The notes below the pieces were generated by a model that worked only from the letters and a program-made list of their open reading frames with translations, had not been told where the DNA came from and ran no database searches. The position numbers and the translations under genes are program-made. A stretch of DNA of 64,000 bases from Solirubrobacterales bacterium 67-14 (GTDB taxonomy: Bacteria > Actinomycetota > Thermoleophilia > Solirubrobacterales > 70-9). The stretch is taken from the NCBI GenBank assembly GCA_001897355.1, contig MKST01000007.1:186228-250227 (forward strand), given 5' to 3'. Below are positions 34,296-42,735 of the stretch, piece after piece. Position 1 is the first letter of the stretch. Each line of letters opens with the position of its first letter.

Positions 34296-34552
34296 GCCGC
34301 TACCGAATCGAGATCCGCCCAGCGGCGATGAGGTCGCTACGAAAGCTCGACCCTCAGGTTCGACCTCGAATCCAGGGAGCCATAGCCCTCCTCGCCGAAG
34401 ACCCCCGCCCACCCAACGCCAGAAAACTAAGAGGCCGCGATGGCTACCGGGTAAGAGTCGGCAACTACCGAATCATCTACGCGATCAGAGATGAAGTCCT
34501 CCTGGTCACAATCGTCACCGTCGGCCACCGCCGCGACATCTACGAGCGCTAG
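34292..34552 (+). CDS. RelE/ParE-family toxin
   Basis: 86 residues: SRYRIEIRPAAMRSLRKLDPQVRPRIQGAIALLAEDPRP, then ARKLRGRDGYRVRVGNYRIIYAIRDEVLLVTIVTVGHRRDIYER, the complete RelE fold with the C-terminal GHRRDIYER expected of active mRNA interferases. Translationally coupled to the antitoxin. It is not close in sequence to the RelE at 30192, so the two modules are independent acquisitions or old duplicates. Confidence 0.92.
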   Translation: MSRYRIEIRPAAMRSLRKLDPQVRPRIQGAIALLAEDPRPPNARKLRGRDGYRVRVGNYRIIYAIRDEVLLVTIVTVGHRRDIYER

Positions 34553-34612
34553 TTGCCTAAACCTGGGAGAGATCCGTCCGTCAGAAAACCCGTTTTGAGC
34601 GACCTCCAGACC

Positions 34613-34888
34613 GTGGACCAGTTCCCGAGACAGGACGTAATCGACAGTGACAATGACCTCGAGTTGCAGAAGGAGCATCCCTGGCAGTGCGAGTCGCTGG
34701 ACCAGCGCAACTGGATGACCCGGATCAGAGACGAGGCGATCGCCGAGGGCGCAAGCCCGAACACCCATTGGCTCTACTTCAGGAGCCCCGATTCAACTTG
34801 GATGAGCGAATGCGGAACTGAAGGCTGGCTCCTGCTCGACTACCTCGATCTGAAACAGCACGAATACCTTGAGCGCGCAATGAGCTGA
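34613..34888 (+). CDS. Small conserved hypothetical protein, copy A of a duplicated family
   Basis: 91 residues from a GTG. It is about 60% identical by eye to the gene at 35838, with HPWQ, LDQRNWM, RDE, GAS-NTHW, YF-SP, ECG-EGWLL-DYL and C-terminal MS shared. The GTG was chosen because it aligns exactly with the ATG of copy B and gives the same length; a TTG at 34553 directly after the toxin stop would add 20 unmatched residues. No known domain. Tryptophan-rich and acidic, soluble. It is 60 bases downstream of a toxin gene, so it may share that operon. Confidence 0.65.
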   Translation: MDQFPRQDVIDSDNDLELQKEHPWQCESLDQRNWMTRIRDEAIAEGASPNTHWLYFRSPDSTWMSECGTEGWLLLDYLDLKQHEYLERAMS

Positions 34889-34951
34889 ACGTGCCGGCGC
34901 GCTGGCCGACCCTGCTTCCGACACGGGGCAGACTCACCCCCCGGTACTCGG

Positions 34952-34982
34952 GGGGAGAGTTTGGGTCGCTTATGCGTTATTG
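34952..34982 (+). promoter_or_regulatory. GGGGAGAGTTT - N14 - TTATTG motif, copy 1
   Basis: GGGGAGAGTTT (34952-34962) and TTATTG (34977-34982). The same pair with identical spacing occurs at 57131, and a close variant at 54827, each time between small genes. It may be a promoter for an alternative sigma factor. Confidence 0.3.
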
Positions 34983-35041
34983 AGGCATGGACGCTCGAGG
35001 ATCAACCCAGGTCGACCCTAGATGGCGATTCAAGCCAACCG

Positions 35042-35058
35042 GTATACCCAGGTATACT
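35042..35058 (+). promoter_or_regulatory. Operator and -10 box of the VapBC module
   Basis: GTATAC occurs at 35042-35047 and 35052-35057, one helical turn apart, as expected for a ribbon-helix-helix dimer pair. The second copy is part of the -10 box TATACT (35053-35058), 6 bases before the antitoxin ATG. Confidence 0.65.
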
Positions 35059-35064
35059 GGAGTA

Positions 35065-35292
35065 ATGGCAAAGGTGATGGTTTCGCTACCGGACGACCTG
35101 CTCGCCGAAGTGGACGCAGAGGCCAGGCGGCGCGGGAGCACTCGCAGCGGAGTCATGCGGGATTTCGCTGACCGTGCCTTGCGCGAACGCCGGGCAGCAC
35201 GCGCATCAGCGATAACTGCGCTTCTCCGGGAAGCCTCGGCCCACGGCGGCGGCTCGGCGGAACAGGTCAAACGGACACGACCTGAGCCGTGA
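35065..35292 (+). CDS. Ribbon-helix-helix antitoxin (VapB/CopG type)
   Basis: 75 residues. AKVMVSLPDDLLAEVDAEARRRGSTRSGVMRDFADRAL is a textbook RHH_1 DNA-binding domain: one strand and two helices. The rest is a short helix likely to bind the toxin. The ATG follows a near-consensus TATACT at 6 bases and the operator repeats overlap that box. The stop overlaps the toxin GTG (GTGA). A longer reading from 34987 would add 26 unmatched residues. Confidence 0.9.
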   Translation: MAKVMVSLPDDLLAEVDAEARRRGSTRSGVMRDFADRALRERRAARASAITALLREASAHGGGSAEQVKRTRPEP

Positions 35293-35690
35293 ACACCCTC
35301 CTTCTCGATGCCAGCGCCTTACTTGCCGCCTTCGACACCGAGGACCGGTACCACCGCGAGGCGCGGAAGATCATTGAAGACCTGGAAGCCTCCGTCGCCA
35401 CTCTCGACCTGGCCCGCTACGAAACTGTCAACGTAGCAATACGCGCATGGCAGAAGCCGGACCTCGTTCCGACTCTCCTCGCCGTCATTGACCGTATCGA
35501 TGACGACGGGGGCGTTCTCCCTTCCACCGCCAGACTCATCCAGCTCGCGGCCGACCTTGCCGTCGAACATGAGATCTCCGTCTATGACGCCACCTACGCC
35601 GCCGCCGCGATCGACTCAGGATCCCGTCTGATCAGCTGCGACCACCGAGACCTGATCAGCAAGAACCTCGCACAACCTCCCGGGCAGTAG
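35289..35690 (+). CDS. PIN-domain toxin (VapC type)
   Basis: 133 residues. NTLLLDASALLAAFDTEDRYH has the first acidic residue (Asp7), LARYETVNVAIRAW the second (Glu), and SVYDATYAAAAIDSGSRLISCDHRDL the remaining Asp residues of the metal-dependent PIN nuclease site. VapC toxins cut tRNA or rRNA. Coupled to the RHH antitoxin. All four acidic positions are intact, so it should be active. Confidence 0.92.
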   Translation: MNTLLLDASALLAAFDTEDRYHREARKIIEDLEASVATLDLARYETVNVAIRAWQKPDLVPTLLAVIDRIDDDGGVLPSTARLIQLAADLAVEHEISVYDATYAAAAIDSGSRLISCDHRDLISKNLAQPPGQ

Positions 35691-35837
35691 CCCACAGACC
35701 AACCACAAGGCGCGTCAACCTGTCGAACTCGCTGCGTGGAGCTGAAACTCAAGACGATCCCCAAACCGCGACAAGCCGATCACGGTTGACGTCAAACCTG
35801 CTTGTCAGAAGACCGCTATGCATCCGACCCATCAACC

Positions 35838-36113
35838 ATGGAGCAGTTTCCGAGAGAGGACTTGATAGCCAGCCAGGAAGATGACGCCCTCCAACGGGCA
35901 CACCCGTGGCAGAGCGAACCGCTGGATCAGCGCAACTGGATGTGCGAACTGAGAGACGAAACGATCAGGAAGGGCGCCAGCCAGAACACCCATTGGATCT
36001 ATTTCTCAAGCCCCGAATGGACGTGGCAGAACGAATGCGGCCGCGAGGGATGGCTGTTGATCGACTACCTGACGCTCGAACAGCACGATTTCGTGCTTCG
36101 AGTCATGAGCTAG
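35838..36113 (+). CDS. Small conserved hypothetical protein, copy B of a duplicated family
   Basis: 91 residues from ATG, beginning EQFPREDLI. Paralogue of the gene at 34613; the conserved core runs HPWQSEPLDQRNWM, RDETI, GASQNTHW, YFSSPEWTW, ECGREGWLLIDYL. The identical length and aligned start codons support both start choices. The two copies bracket the VapBC module and copy B is the last plus-strand gene before the defence island. No family or function recognised. Confidence 0.68.
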   Translation: MEQFPREDLIASQEDDALQRAHPWQSEPLDQRNWMCELRDETIRKGASQNTHWIYFSSPEWTWQNECGREGWLLIDYLTLEQHDFVLRVMS

Positions 36114-36239
36114 GCAGAGAAATTCAGTCCTCTCAGACCAGAATAATCCGTCAACTATGTCCAATGTCAAGGCCGGTTGAAAAGTACGACCAAAATCGTT
36201 AGGCGTTAGTGATCGACTTTGCCACCTCTCGAGATAGTC

Positions 36240-37331
36240 TCACGACGAGACCGGCCTCCAAAATGGAAGTTGACTGGCTGTCGTGTGCTTCTTGGTGACA
36301 ACGGCGACACTGAATCGTGCGCGTGTCACGGCGACGTAGAACTTAGCGGCAGTACCGTCAGCGAGCGCATCGCCATTCTCCAAATATTTTGTAATCGTGC
36401 CTGTCGGGTGTATAAGCACTCGATCAAATGCCTGGCCCTTCACCTGCCCGAAGTTTCGAGCTAGCGGTCCAGCGAGGGGAGAACGCCGGTCCCACCGTAA
36501 CTCCTGAGGAGAGAAGTTCTCAATGTATTCGGCAAGGTGGTCAGTATGGACCAGGAATACTCCCAGGTGATGGTCTGAGACGTCATTTAACGACGAAGTA
36601 CTTTGCATATCAGGGTAGATCGAGTCCGCGACGTCGCAGATAGCTTGGGTGCAGCGATAGCTCACGTCCATGTGCCTGAGGAAGCAATCGTCGCCTTCGA
36701 CCCTTTCGGTGATCCAGTCCACGAGTTTCGCTCCGCGGTACTGGCTGTTCTTGTTGGATCGGTTGGTGAGGTAGACAGACTGACGAGGGTCACCAACCAT
36801 TGTGATCTCGATTGACGAAACTAGCAATAGCTGCAACAGATCCAGGTCATATCCGGCCATGTCTTGGACTTCATCCACCAAGATCTGGTCGTACATACCC
36901 TCGAGGCGCTTCACGACCTTTCCGCCTGATGCTAAGTTGAGCTCGAATGCGAGATCGGAGACGGCGTCGCGGTATATGTTGTCGCTGCTGTCCAGGTAGT
37001 AGTTGTCGAAGTCATCGCGCCGAGCGAATGGCGGGTTCTGAGTGATGAAATTGATCGAGCGTATCCTCCCAAACCGTGTCTTGTAAGACTGGTAAGGCTT
37101 CACACCGTCTCGCAGAAGAAACTCGAACCATGTCATGGTCGTAACGCCTGGGGGCGGTCCAGATACCTTCTCCCAGAGTCGCGAGTTGATCTCGCGGAGG
37201 TTCTCGTTCGTGTAGGTGACGATCAGTGTGCGACGGTTCGGCTCCGAGAGGGCGGACTCGAGAAGGTATTCCGTCTTGCCTGAACCGGCTGCGGCAATAA
37301 CAGCCTCATTGGCCGATGCCATCAACCGCAT
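36240..37331 (-). CDS. Compact UvrD/Rep-like helicase (GajB-like)
   Basis: 363 residues, much shorter than UvrD (about 720) and also shorter than typical GajB (about 490). Superfamily 1 motifs are complete: Walker A IAAAGSGKTEYL (14-20), Ia TYTNENLREIN, II ILVDEVQDMAGYD, III MVGDPRQSVY, IV DVSYRCTQAI, V GQVKGQAFDRVLI, VI KFYVAVTRARFSVAV. The 1B/2B accessory domains are minimal. In Gabija, GajB acts with the OLD-type nuclease GajA, whose gene here lies immediately upstream and overlaps this one by 26 bases. It is the last gene of the seven-gene operon. Local GC is clearly lower than in the flanking chromosome. Confidence 0.88.
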   Translation of the reverse strand: MRLMASANEAVIAAAGSGKTEYLLESALSEPNRRTLIVTYTNENLREINSRLWEKVSGPPPGVTTMTWFEFLLRDGVKPYQSYKTRFGRIRSINFITQNPPFARRDDFDNYYLDSSDNIYRDAVSDLAFELNLASGGKVVKRLEGMYDQILVDEVQDMAGYDLDLLQLLLVSSIEITMVGDPRQSVYLTNRSNKNSQYRGAKLVDWITERVEGDDCFLRHMDVSYRCTQAICDVADSIYPDMQSTSSLNDVSDHHLGVFLVHTDHLAEYIENFSPQELRWDRRSPLAGPLARNFGQVKGQAFDRVLIHPTGTITKYLENGDALADGTAAKFYVAVTRARFSVAVVTKKHTTASQLPFWRPVSS

Positions 37332-38949
37332 CCTGGATGTACTGAGGAAACCGCAGATCTTCAGTTGTGTCGTGAAATGCTAGAGCCACGTCAGTCTTGT
37401 TGCCACTGGTTGTCATGAACTTCTCTGCCTCGGCAGGCGAGCCAAACGACCTCCCGAGAACATCGTTTACGAGATCTAGCCCACACGATGCGACTAAGTG
37501 AGGCTCCAAGGTTCTTAGATCGTTGTTATCGCTTCGGTGAATAGAAATAAAATCGTGAGACTGGTAGGGTGCGAACTTTGTGTCGACGTTCTCTGCGTAG
37601 TCGCCGTCGTTGTCGGTCACAACCGCAACTCTCCTCCTTAGGGGAATGGCAAGATCCAGGAAACGTTTGGCTGATAGACCTCGGACGTTGATGACGTCGA
37701 TACCGTCCTCGATCGGGCGCTTATTGTGCTTAGCGAGGTAAGCGCGTTGAATAATTAGTTCGTCGGATGGACCTTCCACGAGAATTACAGCTTTAGCAAG
37801 TACCAAGCGGAGAGTGTCGTATCCCGAGAGCTTTCTAAAATAGTTCTGTGTATCTTCAGGAAGATCGGTTGTTCGGGCCGCTCTGTCACCGTTTAGGAGC
37901 ATAAGGCGCTCCAGCCCCAACTTGTTGATGACGTACGAACTGTGCGTCGAGATGATTACCTGCCGTTCGCGACATTTTGCACTGATCTTCTCGATTAGCT
38001 GATTCAGAGCAGAAAACGATAGGTGGTTTTCGGGTTCTTCGATGAGGATTAGGTGTGCGTCTTCGAGTTTTCGGGCAAGAGCTAGCAGGATCTTCAGTTT
38101 GTGCTGCTCTCCGCTTCCCGAAAGATGGAACGGAAGTCGATCGAGGTGAGGCGCGATCACGCTTTCCCAATGGTTGGACTGAGACGAGACGATTTCCATC
38201 GTGAGCTGCTTGTCGGTGATCCGATCTTGGCTCGCATCAAGGGTGGCATTGATCGTCGCGATGGTGGGGTCAGACACGAATTGCTCCTGCAGCGTCCGAT
38301 ATCCGCGAGCAAGCTCGGCCCTTTGTTTGACGTCCAGGCTTTCGGTGATGATTCGCTGTAAGTAGTAGTCGGCGCCGGACTGGAGGCGGATCCTGGAAGC
38401 GTCGATAGTCGATGCAGCGACCTTTACTCCGCGAGCATTGACGACGCGACCCGCGAAGTCATACCAGTCAACACGGTAGTACTCGGTGGGGACAGATATC
38501 ACCTGATTCGGTTCGGCCACATATTCCGCGTACTCGGCGGTGAAGTCGGGGTCAAGGACGGCACTGACCCGCAGTCCTGGGGCATCTTCGCCCAGCGAGT
38601 TGTTCGTGCCCTTGAGAGCGAAGGTGTCGTCCGATTCAGCGAGGAACAGTTCGACAACGATTTCTGGTGGGGTGGGATTTCGTCCGTTTGAAACACCGTC
38701 GACATACTCGGCGGTGGCGGCAGAGTTGATCAGGTGCGGCGTTAGCTCGGAGGACAAGAGCTTGCCCTGCCACCGTCCGGTTAGAGCGAGGCTGATTGCT
38801 TCCAGAAGCGTCGACTTGCCGGCTTCATTGTCGCCCACGAGCATGTTGAGACCCGCCGAAAACTGAATTGTTGCGTCCTGAAAGCGGCGAAAGTTCTTGA
38901 TGACAATCTCGTCGATTACAGATGATGCGGCGGCATCCGTCATCTCCAC
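37306..38949 (-). CDS. OLD-family ATP-dependent nuclease, class 2 (GajA-like)
   Basis: 547 residues. ABC-type ATPase: Walker A LVGDNEAGKSTLLEAI (39-47), signature LSGSGEQHKLKILLALA (277-290), Walker B LILIEEPENHLS (300-311), His switch VIISTHSSYV. C-terminal TOPRIM nuclease: AVILVEGPSDELI with Glu392 and VVTDNDGDY with Asp446 to Asp450. OLD proteins with a neighbouring UvrD-like helicase are class 2 and form the Gabija phage-defence pair; length is close to GajA (about 580). It should nick or cut phage DNA when nucleotide is depleted. Overlaps the metallopeptidase gene by 10 bases and the helicase gene by 26. Confidence 0.9.
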   Translation of the reverse strand: MEMTDAAASSVIDEIVIKNFRRFQDATIQFSAGLNMLVGDNEAGKSTLLEAISLALTGRWQGKLLSSELTPHLINSAATAEYVDGVSNGRNPTPPEIVVELFLAESDDTFALKGTNNSLGEDAPGLRVSAVLDPDFTAEYAEYVAEPNQVISVPTEYYRVDWYDFAGRVVNARGVKVAASTIDASRIRLQSGADYYLQRIITESLDVKQRAELARGYRTLQEQFVSDPTIATINATLDASQDRITDKQLTMEIVSSQSNHWESVIAPHLDRLPFHLSGSGEQHKLKILLALARKLEDAHLILIEEPENHLSFSALNQLIEKISAKCRERQVIISTHSSYVINKLGLERLMLLNGDRAARTTDLPEDTQNYFRKLSGYDTLRLVLAKAVILVEGPSDELIIQRAYLAKHNKRPIEDGIDVINVRGLSAKRFLDLAIPLRRRVAVVTDNDGDYAENVDTKFAPYQSHDFISIHRSDNNDLRTLEPHLVASCGLDLVNDVLGRSFGSPAEAEKFMTTSGNKTDVALAFHDTTEDLRFPQYIQDAVDGIGQ

Positions 38950-39662
38950 ACCTCTTCAGTCAAGGGGGCCTCGTTGAGCTGGTCGCGGCGGCTGCGCCAG
39001 TCCGGTAGCTGCTTGTCCATGAGCTTGGTGAAGCGTTCGGTGTGGCTGCGTTCGAAGTAGTGGGTCATCTCATGGACGACGATGTATTCCAGGCAGTTGG
39101 GGTGCTTCTTGGCCAGTTCCAGGTTGAACCAGAGGTGGCGGGTTTCGCGGTTGCATGAGCCCCATTTGGTTTTCATGCGGCGGATCGTCCATTTCGGGAC
39201 GGTTACATCTAGTTTCGTCTCCCATTCCGCGATCAGCGCAGGGATTGCTTGGCGGAGTTGCTCCCTGTACCACCTGTCGAGTGCGACACGTCGTTCCTCG
39301 GTAGTTGCCTCGGGGGATGCGTAGAGAACCAGGCGTTCTCCGTCGATCTCGATGTTTGTGCGGCCGGGGCGCTCGACTACCTTCAGCCGTCGCCGTATGC
39401 CCCAGACATAGTGCGATTCGCCGGTGATCATCTCGCGTTCGCTCTGGCGCGACGCAGCTTGGAGTTTTTCACGTTGGCGTTTGATCCAGGACAGGCGCTG
39501 GATGACGGCGAGGCGTACCTGATCGTCATCGAGGCGTTCCGGGGCGGCAACCCGGACCCGCCCGATTGGAGGGTAGACCCCGATGTGGAGGTTCTTGATG
39601 TCCTTGTAGACGACGTCGACGCCGATTCCACGGACCGTGAGGTAAGCGTTAGCGGTACTCAT
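38940..39662 (-). CDS. YgjP-type zinc metallopeptidase
   Basis: 240 residues. IRRMKTKWGSCNRETRHLWFNLELAKKHPNCLEYIVVHEMTHYFERSHTERFTKLM is the YgjP/DUF45 catalytic region, with zinc ligands His197 and His201 (HEMTH, Glu198 as base) and His207. Members of this family are repeatedly found beside hsdR, but what they cleave is not established. Here it sits between hsdR and the OLD nuclease, overlapping both (14 and 10 bases). A role in processing or turning over the restriction subunits is possible but is inference. Confidence 0.9.
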   Translation of the reverse strand: MSTANAYLTVRGIGVDVVYKDIKNLHIGVYPPIGRVRVAAPERLDDDQVRLAVIQRLSWIKRQREKLQAASRQSEREMITGESHYVWGIRRRLKVVERPGRTNIEIDGERLVLYASPEATTEERRVALDRWYREQLRQAIPALIAEWETKLDVTVPKWTIRRMKTKWGSCNRETRHLWFNLELAKKHPNCLEYIVVHEMTHYFERSHTERFTKLMDKQLPDWRSRRDQLNEAPLTEEVWR

Positions 39663-42600
39663 CGCGGGCTCGTACGAGCTCGAACAGCTCGTCGAGCTGG
39701 TCGTAGTCCTTGGGCAAAGCTGTTCGAATCGCGTTACGGACGACGCGCTCTTTCATCGAGTTGCCAACCCAGTCGGCCGGCTTGCTTCGCAGCACTGCCC
39801 CATCGATTTCGACGGCAATACTTTCGTCGGGAGCAAAGAACTCGACCAGCGCACGTCGGGCACCGTTATCGGCCCAGGCTGGGTACTTGGTGTCTGATTC
39901 TTCGGTGCCGAGCTTCTTGGCGGCATCGAGCAGCCTTGCGAGGTAGTCCTTGTAGTCGAGAGCATCTTGGCGGTGTTCTTCGATGAGGGCGTCGAGCAGT
40001 TCACTCATGCGGTCGTAGTACTTCGGGTTCATCGGCCGTTCGTCGATGATCACTTTCCGCATGTTGTTCGTGATCGTCTCCGCAACCGCTTCGGGGTCTT
40101 TCTTGATTCCCTCGGGGAGCTTCTCGATCGCTCCGGCGCCCATTTTGACGATCAGGTCGATCAGGCCAGCATCCTCAAAGTCCGAGACGACCTCGGACGC
40201 GTCGGCCTGGATGTAGGTGTCAAGCAGGAACCTCATACCGGCTTCGTACTGCTTGAAATCGACGTCCTCACCGGCACCAAGCTTCACCTCGGCGCGAACA
40301 TCGACGTAGTGCGCAACCTCCTGCCTGATTTTCTGGGCTTCCTCAGCGGTGTATCCGGCGGCGGTCATTTCGTTGGCGAGGTTGCCGTAGGCCCGGCTGA
40401 CCGAAGCGACCGCCTTGTAAAGCTCGACCCGCTTCGGTTCGTTGGCCTTCAGCTGCTTGAAATTGCCCTGCTCCTGCGCGCAGAAGTAGTGCTGATATTG
40501 GAGTGTCCCCCTCGGGGGCATGACCGGCTCACACAGTGCTCGGATCCGTTCCAGCGCTTCGTCGAGGTCTTCACCGGCTTTGTCGATCCGGTCGGTGAGG
40601 AGACCTTCGATGTCTTTCTTCTCGTAGCCGTCAAGAGCACCGGAGGTGTAGTCATCGACAGCGTCTTCGATGGAGTTGAAGAGATCCTGGTAGTCAACGA
40701 TGTATCCGTAGTCCTTATCCTCACAGTCGAGGCGGTTGACCCGGCAGATCGCCTGGAACAGCCCGTGGTCGCGCATCTTCTTGTCGATGTACAGGTAAGT
40801 GGCAGATGGCGCATCAAAGCCGGTCAGGAGCTTGTCGACCACGATCAACAGACGCAACTGGCCAGGGTCATTCACGAACTGCTCTTTGACTTCCTGCTCG
40901 AACAATTCGACCTTACCCATGGCGCTGTCCTCGGACTCGTCGAAGTAGTCAGCAAGCATTTTCCGGTAGATGTCGTACTGGCGAAGCTTCTCCGTCTTGC
41001 CCTCACCGGAGTCTTCCTTGGAGATGTCGCTCGCGTTCGGCTCGTAGCTGGTGACAATCGCGCACTTCCCCTCGAATCCGGCCGAGACGAACATCTCGTA
41101 GAACTTGCAGGCCTGGTAGATGCTCGAGCCGACGAGCATGGCGTTTCCGCGCCCGTCCATCAGGCGGGGCTTTGAGCCCATGTCGATCAGGATGTCGTGG
41201 ACGATCTGTTTGGCACGAGGCTCTGCGGAAACGACCTTTCGCATGGTTCCCCAGCGCTTCTTCAGCTCTGCCTTAGAGAGGTCAGTCATGCCCTTGGTCT
41301 TGAGCTCAAACCACTTGTCGACCTGCTGCGGGGAAGTCAGGTGCTGATCGATGTTCCGGGCCTCGTAGCGCAGGTCAAGCACCACGCCGTCACCTACAGC
41401 TTCATCGAATTTGTAGGTGTGGATGAACGAGCCGAACGTCTCGATGCTCGTCGCCTTGTCTGCCTTCAGCAGTGGGGTGCCGGTGAACCCGATGAACATC
41501 GCCTCCGGCAGAAGCTGCTTCATAGCCCGGTGCATCTTCCCTGACTGGGTGCGATGCGCCTCATCAACGAAAACGAACAGATTCCCCTTGGCCGAAAAGC
41601 CTTTCGGTACCGCGGCATTCAGCTCAGCGATGAAGTCCTCACTGTCCTCGTCCAAAGCCGATTCTTCATCGGAACCACGGAACTTGTGGACGAGTGAGCA
41701 GATCAGCCACTCTTGAGACCTGTTCAAAGTGTCGAGCAGGTCCGCACCGCTCTTGGTGCGGTAGATGTCCTCGCTGACGCCCTGAAAGACCCCTTCGATC
41801 TGCTCGTCAAGCTCGGTGCGATCCGTGATCAGCAGGACCCTCGCATCGTCCTGGTTTTCCCGAATCCACTTGGCTAGCCACACCATCGTCAGGCTCTTAC
41901 CGGAACCCTGGGTATGCCAAATGATCCCGCCCTCACGCTTGGCAATCCGCTCCTGGGCGGCTTTCACGCCGAAATACTGATTGTGCCTGGGGGCCTTCCT
42001 GATCCCGGCGTCAAACACGGTGAAGTCATGGATCAGCTCAAGAAAGCGGCTCTTCCCGCACATCTGCACCAACGCCCGATCCAACGGCTCCGCGATATCG
42101 GAGTCTTCCTTCCATTCCAGCCAATACTTCTCCGGTGTTCCGATTACCCCATACCTCAGCCCCTCAACGTCATTGCCCGCAAAAGCGAACTGGACTGTGG
42201 AAAAGAACGGCCGGATGAACTCTGGCTTCTGGTTTCCGATGTTCTGCCTGATTCCCTCCGCCACAGAAACCTTCGACCGCTTCAGCTCCACCACCCCGAG
42301 CGCCAGACCGTTGACGTAGAGAACGACATCCGGACGCTTGGTGTGCTGACCCAGGACCGTTACCTCTTCGGCAACGGCAAAATGATTCGCTTCAACGTTT
42401 TTCCAGTCGATCAGCCAAACCGTCTTAACCTGCTCGCCGATTCCGGGCTTCACCTTCACGCCATAGCGCAGCAACTCATATACATCCCGATTCGCCTCGT
42501 ACAGGTCGTGCCCAGCACCAACCGAGGCCGCTTTGCCGAGCTGATCGAGGGCACGGTTGATCAAGTTGTCGTCGTAGCCGCGCGCCTTGAGGTTTTGCGT

Positions 42601-42735
42601 CAGCAGGTCAGTTTCGACGCCTGCCATCCGATCTCCATCGTGCCAGTCGCCAAGATAGTCGTAGCCGAGCCGGTCACGAAAGAGGCCAACGATGCGATTC
42701 TGTGCCATGCGTTCAATCTGCCCTACGTCACTCAC
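39649..42735 (-). CDS. hsdR: Type I restriction enzyme R subunit
   Basis: 1028 residues. N-terminal PD-(D/E)XK nuclease: Asp136 in RPDVVLYVNG, Glu150 and Lys152 in GVVELKRS. SF2 translocase: Walker A IIWHTQGSGKSLTMVWLA, DEAHRTQ box, FTGTPLL, and motif VI-type VNRLDCEDKDYGYIVDYQDL; a helical C-terminal region binds the methyltransferase core. It translocates DNA and cleaves it at a distance from unmethylated recognition sites. GTGA overlap with the TIGR02391 gene upstream. All catalytic residues look intact. Confidence 0.95.
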   Translation of the reverse strand: MSDVGQIERMAQNRIVGLFRDRLGYDYLGDWHDGDRMAGVETDLLTQNLKARGYDDNLINRALDQLGKAASVGAGHDLYEANRDVYELLRYGVKVKPGIGEQVKTVWLIDWKNVEANHFAVAEEVTVLGQHTKRPDVVLYVNGLALGVVELKRSKVSVAEGIRQNIGNQKPEFIRPFFSTVQFAFAGNDVEGLRYGVIGTPEKYWLEWKEDSDIAEPLDRALVQMCGKSRFLELIHDFTVFDAGIRKAPRHNQYFGVKAAQERIAKREGGIIWHTQGSGKSLTMVWLAKWIRENQDDARVLLITDRTELDEQIEGVFQGVSEDIYRTKSGADLLDTLNRSQEWLICSLVHKFRGSDEESALDEDSEDFIAELNAAVPKGFSAKGNLFVFVDEAHRTQSGKMHRAMKQLLPEAMFIGFTGTPLLKADKATSIETFGSFIHTYKFDEAVGDGVVLDLRYEARNIDQHLTSPQQVDKWFELKTKGMTDLSKAELKKRWGTMRKVVSAEPRAKQIVHDILIDMGSKPRLMDGRGNAMLVGSSIYQACKFYEMFVSAGFEGKCAIVTSYEPNASDISKEDSGEGKTEKLRQYDIYRKMLADYFDESEDSAMGKVELFEQEVKEQFVNDPGQLRLLIVVDKLLTGFDAPSATYLYIDKKMRDHGLFQAICRVNRLDCEDKDYGYIVDYQDLFNSIEDAVDDYTSGALDGYEKKDIEGLLTDRIDKAGEDLDEALERIRALCEPVMPPRGTLQYQHYFCAQEQGNFKQLKANEPKRVELYKAVASVSRAYGNLANEMTAAGYTAEEAQKIRQEVAHYVDVRAEVKLGAGEDVDFKQYEAGMRFLLDTYIQADASEVVSDFEDAGLIDLIVKMGAGAIEKLPEGIKKDPEAVAETITNNMRKVIIDERPMNPKYYDRMSELLDALIEEHRQDALDYKDYLARLLDAAKKLGTEESDTKYPAWADNGARRALVEFFAPDESIAVEIDGAVLRSKPADWVGNSMKERVVRNAIRTALPKDYDQLDELFELVRARDEYR

